8,944 nt of DNA from DUMC01 sp035362115 (GTDB taxonomy: Bacteria > Bacillota > Clostridia > Acetivibrionales > DUMC01): NCBI GenBank assembly GCA_035362115.1, contig DAOSDD010000190.1, forward strand, positions 1 through 8,944, written 5' to 3'. Below, one piece after another: positions 7,025-8,944 of this stretch (position 1 is the stretch's first letter; each line of letters begins with the position of its first letter). Under the pieces are notes generated by a model. It worked only from the letters and a program-made list of their open reading frames with translations, did not search any database and was not told where the DNA came from. The position numbers and the translations under genes are program-made.

Positions 7025-7756
7025 ATGGAAGTACCATCTACTGAAGTACAGAATAATTTTGGGCAATACATGAAATTTGCTTTTTATGAAGATATAATTG
7101 TAACACGGAATGGGAAAAGGGCTGTAGTTATTAAGCGTTATGAAGAGGACAATGAAAAAGGCATTAAAGGAACTATATTAGCTGAAAAGGCCCAAGCATA
7201 CAATTTAGAGGATCTTAAAATATCATACGAGGATTTTATTAAACTTACTGAAGAAAGTGATAACAGGTATGAATATATTGATGGTGAAGTGTACCTGCTT
7301 GCTTCTCCTTCATATAATCATCAGAGTATTATTGTAGAAATATTAAATACCATGTATAACCGGTTTAAAGGTGAGAAATGCAAACCGTTGACTGCACCGT
7401 TTGATGTAACCCTATTAAAAGAAGATAATAAAAATGTAGTACAGCCTGATATTTTAGTTATCTGTGATACGGTAAATATTAATGAAAAAGGAAGATATAC
7501 AGGAATACCAAGTCTTGTATTGGAAGTATTATCTGAAACAACAAAGCATAAGGATTTGCTTAAAAAGCTTGATTTATATATTCACAGTGGAATAAGCGAA
7601 TATTGGATTGTAAATCCTTTCAAAAAGGAAATTTATGTTTATTACATTGAGGATAAAGCAATTTCTGAATATGAAGTATATAAAGGTAATGAAGGAGCAA
7701 AATCCATACTGTTTAAAGGCCTGGAAATATCCCTTGAGCAAATATTTGAGTTTTAA
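7025..7756 (+). CDS. Phd/YefM antitoxin-like domain fused to a Uma2-family (DUF820) nuclease domain
   Basis: The chosen start gives 243 residues. Residues 1-40 are a Phd/YefM-type domain (PSTEVQNNFGQYMKFAFYED, then IIVTRNGKRAVVIKRYEE), the dimerising DNA-binding fold of type II antitoxins. A short charged linker (41-64) leads to a Uma2/DUF820 domain of the PD-(D/E)XK nuclease superfamily at 65-243. Its family marks are RYEYIDGEVY (81-90), the P141-D142 pair in VVQPDILVICD, E167 in LVLEVLSETTKHKD, the following lysines and the SEYWIVNP strand (191-198). The nuclease-fold residues appear intact. An in-frame ATG at 7010 would add five residues, but GGGAG at 7012-7016 lies 8 bases before the ATG at 7025, and a Phd domain conventionally begins here. 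Function is not established: the Phd part probably binds the upstream repeat and represses the gene, while the Uma2 part may cut DNA. No separate toxin gene accompanies it. Confidence 0.82.
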   Translation: MEVPSTEVQNNFGQYMKFAFYEDIIVTRNGKRAVVIKRYEEDNEKGIKGTILAEKAQAYNLEDLKISYEDFIKLTEESDNRYEYIDGEVYLLASPSYNHQSIIVEILNTMYNRFKGEKCKPLTAPFDVTLLKEDNKNVVQPDILVICDTVNINEKGRYTGIPSLVLEVLSETTKHKDLLKKLDLYIHSGISEYWIVNPFKKEIYVYYIEDKAISEYEVYKGNEGAKSILFKGLEISLEQIFEF

Positions 7757-7982
7757 TGAGGTACACCAAAGAGCAAATTTATAGTTGCAATATTGAAAAA
7801 TAAAAGTTCTAACCCGAGAGGTACATTTGGGTGCATTTGTATTATTATATTATCATTCTATTTTGTGGCAATATTATCATTGAACTACAAATTTAACTAT
7901 AAGCAGCAGAAATACATGAAATACATATTTAACTTCAGGATGAAAAATAAAAATTTCCCAGGAAGAAAGGAATGTGGTGTTT

Positions 7983-8138
7983 ATGGCAGGCAAGCAGGAA
8001 AACAATTATCAATATGCAATATTTGCAGGTGGCTGCTTTTGGTGTATGGTTCCACCTTTTCAAAGTATGGATGGGGTAGTGGAGGTAATAGCCGGATATA
8101 TAGGAATAGCAGGCTATGCAAAACTCAAATTTACATGA
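7983..8138 (+). pseudogene. msrA: Truncated peptide methionine sulfoxide reductase A
   Basis: From ATG 7983-7985 the frame reads 51 residues to TGA 8136-8138. Residues 11-41 are plainly the MsrA N-terminus: YAIFAGGCFWCMVPPF, with the catalytic cysteine at C18 and a second cysteine at C21, then DGVVEVIAGYIG. MsrA repairs oxidised methionine and is normally about 150-200 residues or longer, so roughly three quarters is missing. After GYIG, where GYTGG...P.Y.V is expected, the sequence becomes unrelated (IAGYAKLKFT). The Glu that usually follows GCFW(C/G)x is Val here (V23), which suggests point decay as well. AAAGGA 11 bases upstream is a plausible ribosome binding site. Bases 7757-7982 before it contain no convincing gene or terminator. 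The peptide would lack the rest of the fold and should be inactive. Confidence 0.8.
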
Positions 8139-8210
8139 ATTGGCCTCCACTTATTACGCAAAACAGAGGTGGAAAGAGTTTTTACACCGCCAGCTGTCCC
8201 TTTAAAAAAG

Positions 8211-8409
8211 CTATATATTCTCTACAAACTGAATTTTTAATCCATTCGGGTCTAATACATAGAAAAACTTGATATGCGGATTTGGTTGAAACGGTCCACT
8301 GTGCACAGCTATGCCTTTTTCTTTAACAAATGTCATCATTTCATCAACAGAATGAACTTCAAACCCCAGGGAAATGTCCTGCCCTAATCGTAGTCCAACA
8401 GAATTTCAT
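8211..8409 (-). pseudogene. VOC/glyoxalase-family gene with an internal deletion and frameshift
   Basis: Two pieces of one gene can be read on the minus strand. The start is ATG 8407-8409 with AAGGTGG at 8418-8424, 8 bases away, encoding MKFCWTTI (8386-8409), the normal opening of a group of VOC (glyoxalase/bleomycin-resistance) proteins. The sequence then jumps, in a different frame, to GQDISLGFEVHSVDEMM and onward through HSGPFQPNPHIKFFYVLDPNG to IQFVENI and TAG at 8211-8213. That is the entire C-terminal half, including the late Glu that is usually a metal ligand. About 55-60 middle codons appear to be missing, with the junction at about 8384-8386. Because the frames do not match, translation from the true start ends after about 16 residues. 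VOC proteins of this size are usually around 120-130 residues. The original substrate is unknown. Confidence 0.8.
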
Positions 8410-8454
8410 AAATCATTCCACCTTCCTTAAAAATCGTTTTGCTTTTACAATAAT

Positions 8455-8482
8455 TTTATATCCAAATTTCATCCGCTTACAA
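8455..8482 (-). promoter_or_regulatory. Possible promoter of the broken VOC gene
   Basis: On the minus strand TTGTAA (8477-8482) and TATAAA (8455-8460) are 16 bases apart, about 45 bases upstream of the VOC start codon. Both boxes are partial matches in AT-rich DNA, so this is weak. It suggests the pseudogene may still be transcribed. Confidence 0.3.
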
Positions 8483-8492
8483 CTAATTTTTG

Positions 8493-8944
8493 CTATTCCT
8501 CTTCAATAAATTTTTTGCTTCTTTTTGATATCTTGGGATACTTAACTCCATTTTCCGGCTGCTCTATCCGCTTGCACTCAATTTCAAACTTATTTTCATC
8601 TCCATAATCATATAAATATGCAAACTTTGATCCCTCTTTGAGATTCAATGAGTCAATTCTAATCTTGTCAGCCTTTCTCTTTCCATCAGCTTGGGGATCA
8701 TGATATTCAGAGGCATTGTCCCAGAACTTACCACTCATAAAAAAAGAATAAAGATGTCCCCAATCAAGATTAAAGTTACTATAAATAACCTCATGAAGGT
8801 CATCAAGTGTACTTTCTCCTAGTATATCTACTTGAATCCAGATTGTTTTTGCATGGAAGTTTTTTACCTTAAACACATATAGATTTCCTTTACTCTTTGG
8901 TTCCCGCCCTATTTCAGGTCCATTGATATCTCTTCTTTTTCTAT
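8493..8944 (-). CDS. Plasmid pRiA4b ORF-3-like family protein (5' end outside window)
   Basis: The frame ends at TAG 8493-8495 and remains open to the right edge, giving at least 149 residues. A GTG at 8874-8876 is a possible internal start, but the frame continues upstream without a stop (KRRDINGPEIGREPKSKGNLYV before FKVKNF) and no ribosome binding site precedes that GTG, so the true start is probably outside. The visible part matches the pRiA4b ORF-3 (PF07929) pattern: an opening strand FKVKNFHAKTIWIQVDI, then TLDDLHEVIYSNFNLDWGHLYSF, the characteristic KFAYLYDYGDENKFEIEC, and a short tail with GVKYPKI. The family is widespread in bacteria and archaea, often on mobile DNA, and has no well-established function. 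The gene is oriented toward the broken VOC gene. Confidence 0.72.
   Translation of the reverse strand, partial: RKRRDINGPEIGREPKSKGNLYVFKVKNFHAKTIWIQVDILGESTLDDLHEVIYSNFNLDWGHLYSFFMSGKFWDNASEYHDPQADGKRKADKIRIDSLNLKEGSKFAYLYDYGDENKFEIECKRIEQPENGVKYPKISKRSKKFIEEE

Noticed and set aside
8116..8205. 29-codon plus-strand frame (MQNSNLHELASTYYAKQRWK...)
   Set aside because: It looks somewhat protein-like and could be the tail of a lost gene, but it is short, has no ribosome binding site and matches no family I recognise.
7793..8272. Plus-strand open frame of 159 codons starting with TTG
   Set aside because: It has no ribosome binding site, and it covers the msrA remnant in a different frame and the antisense of the VOC remnant. 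Composition is not protein-like apart from one hydrophobic stretch.
1..8944. CRISPR array, tRNA, rRNA, riboswitch or insertion sequence
   Set aside because: No regularly spaced repeats, cloverleaf, conserved RNA core, transposase gene or terminal inverted repeats were seen on either strand.

Overview
The window is AT-rich, with strong AGGAGG-type ribosome binding sites, near-consensus sigma-A promoters and protein families common in anaerobic Firmicutes. A clostridial chromosome (Clostridium, Ruminiclostridium or Acetivibrio-like) is the best guess. That is an inference from style and gene families; no rRNA or marker gene is present. The gene content looks accessory: a toxin-antitoxin pair, two candidate nucleases, an efflux operon and several broken genes.

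Layout. Bases 1-98 hold the 3' end of an unrecognised + strand gene. Reading leftward from 1041 is an overlapping operon: an MntA-type nucleotidyltransferase antitoxin, a HepT-type HEPN toxin, and the N-terminal stub of a third gene resembling DUF6036 nucleotidyltransferases, cut off near base 139 just where its DxD motif should begin. At 1302-5639, also on the minus strand, is an efflux operon: a 1240-residue RND transporter followed 3 bases later by a TetR regulator. The promoter has consensus -35 and -10 boxes with a 17-base spacer, and a perfect 16-base palindrome sits at the transcription start, so the TetR protein probably represses its own operon. The pump is about 200 residues longer than usual because a long coiled coil is inserted in its first extracellular porter region.

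Bases 5751-7756 carry two divergent genes. On the minus strand is a 373-residue protein with a C-terminal HNH nuclease domain. On the plus strand is a single polypeptide that fuses a Phd/YefM antitoxin-like DNA-binding domain to a Uma2 (DUF820) PD-(D/E)XK nuclease-like domain. Their promoters are back to back with overlapping -35 boxes, and a perfect 20-base inverted repeat with a 3-base loop covers the -10 box and start site of the fusion gene. This pair is the part of the window most likely to be a little-described regulated nuclease system.

From 7757 to the end are remnants: an msrA gene reduced to its first 41 or so recognisable codons, a VOC/glyoxalase-family gene with a large internal deletion and a frameshift but an intact ribosome binding site, and a pRiA4b ORF-3-like protein whose reading frame is still open at the right edge. 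With the stub near base 139 this makes at least three deletion-damaged genes in 9 kb, which points to a region under active rearrangement or decay.
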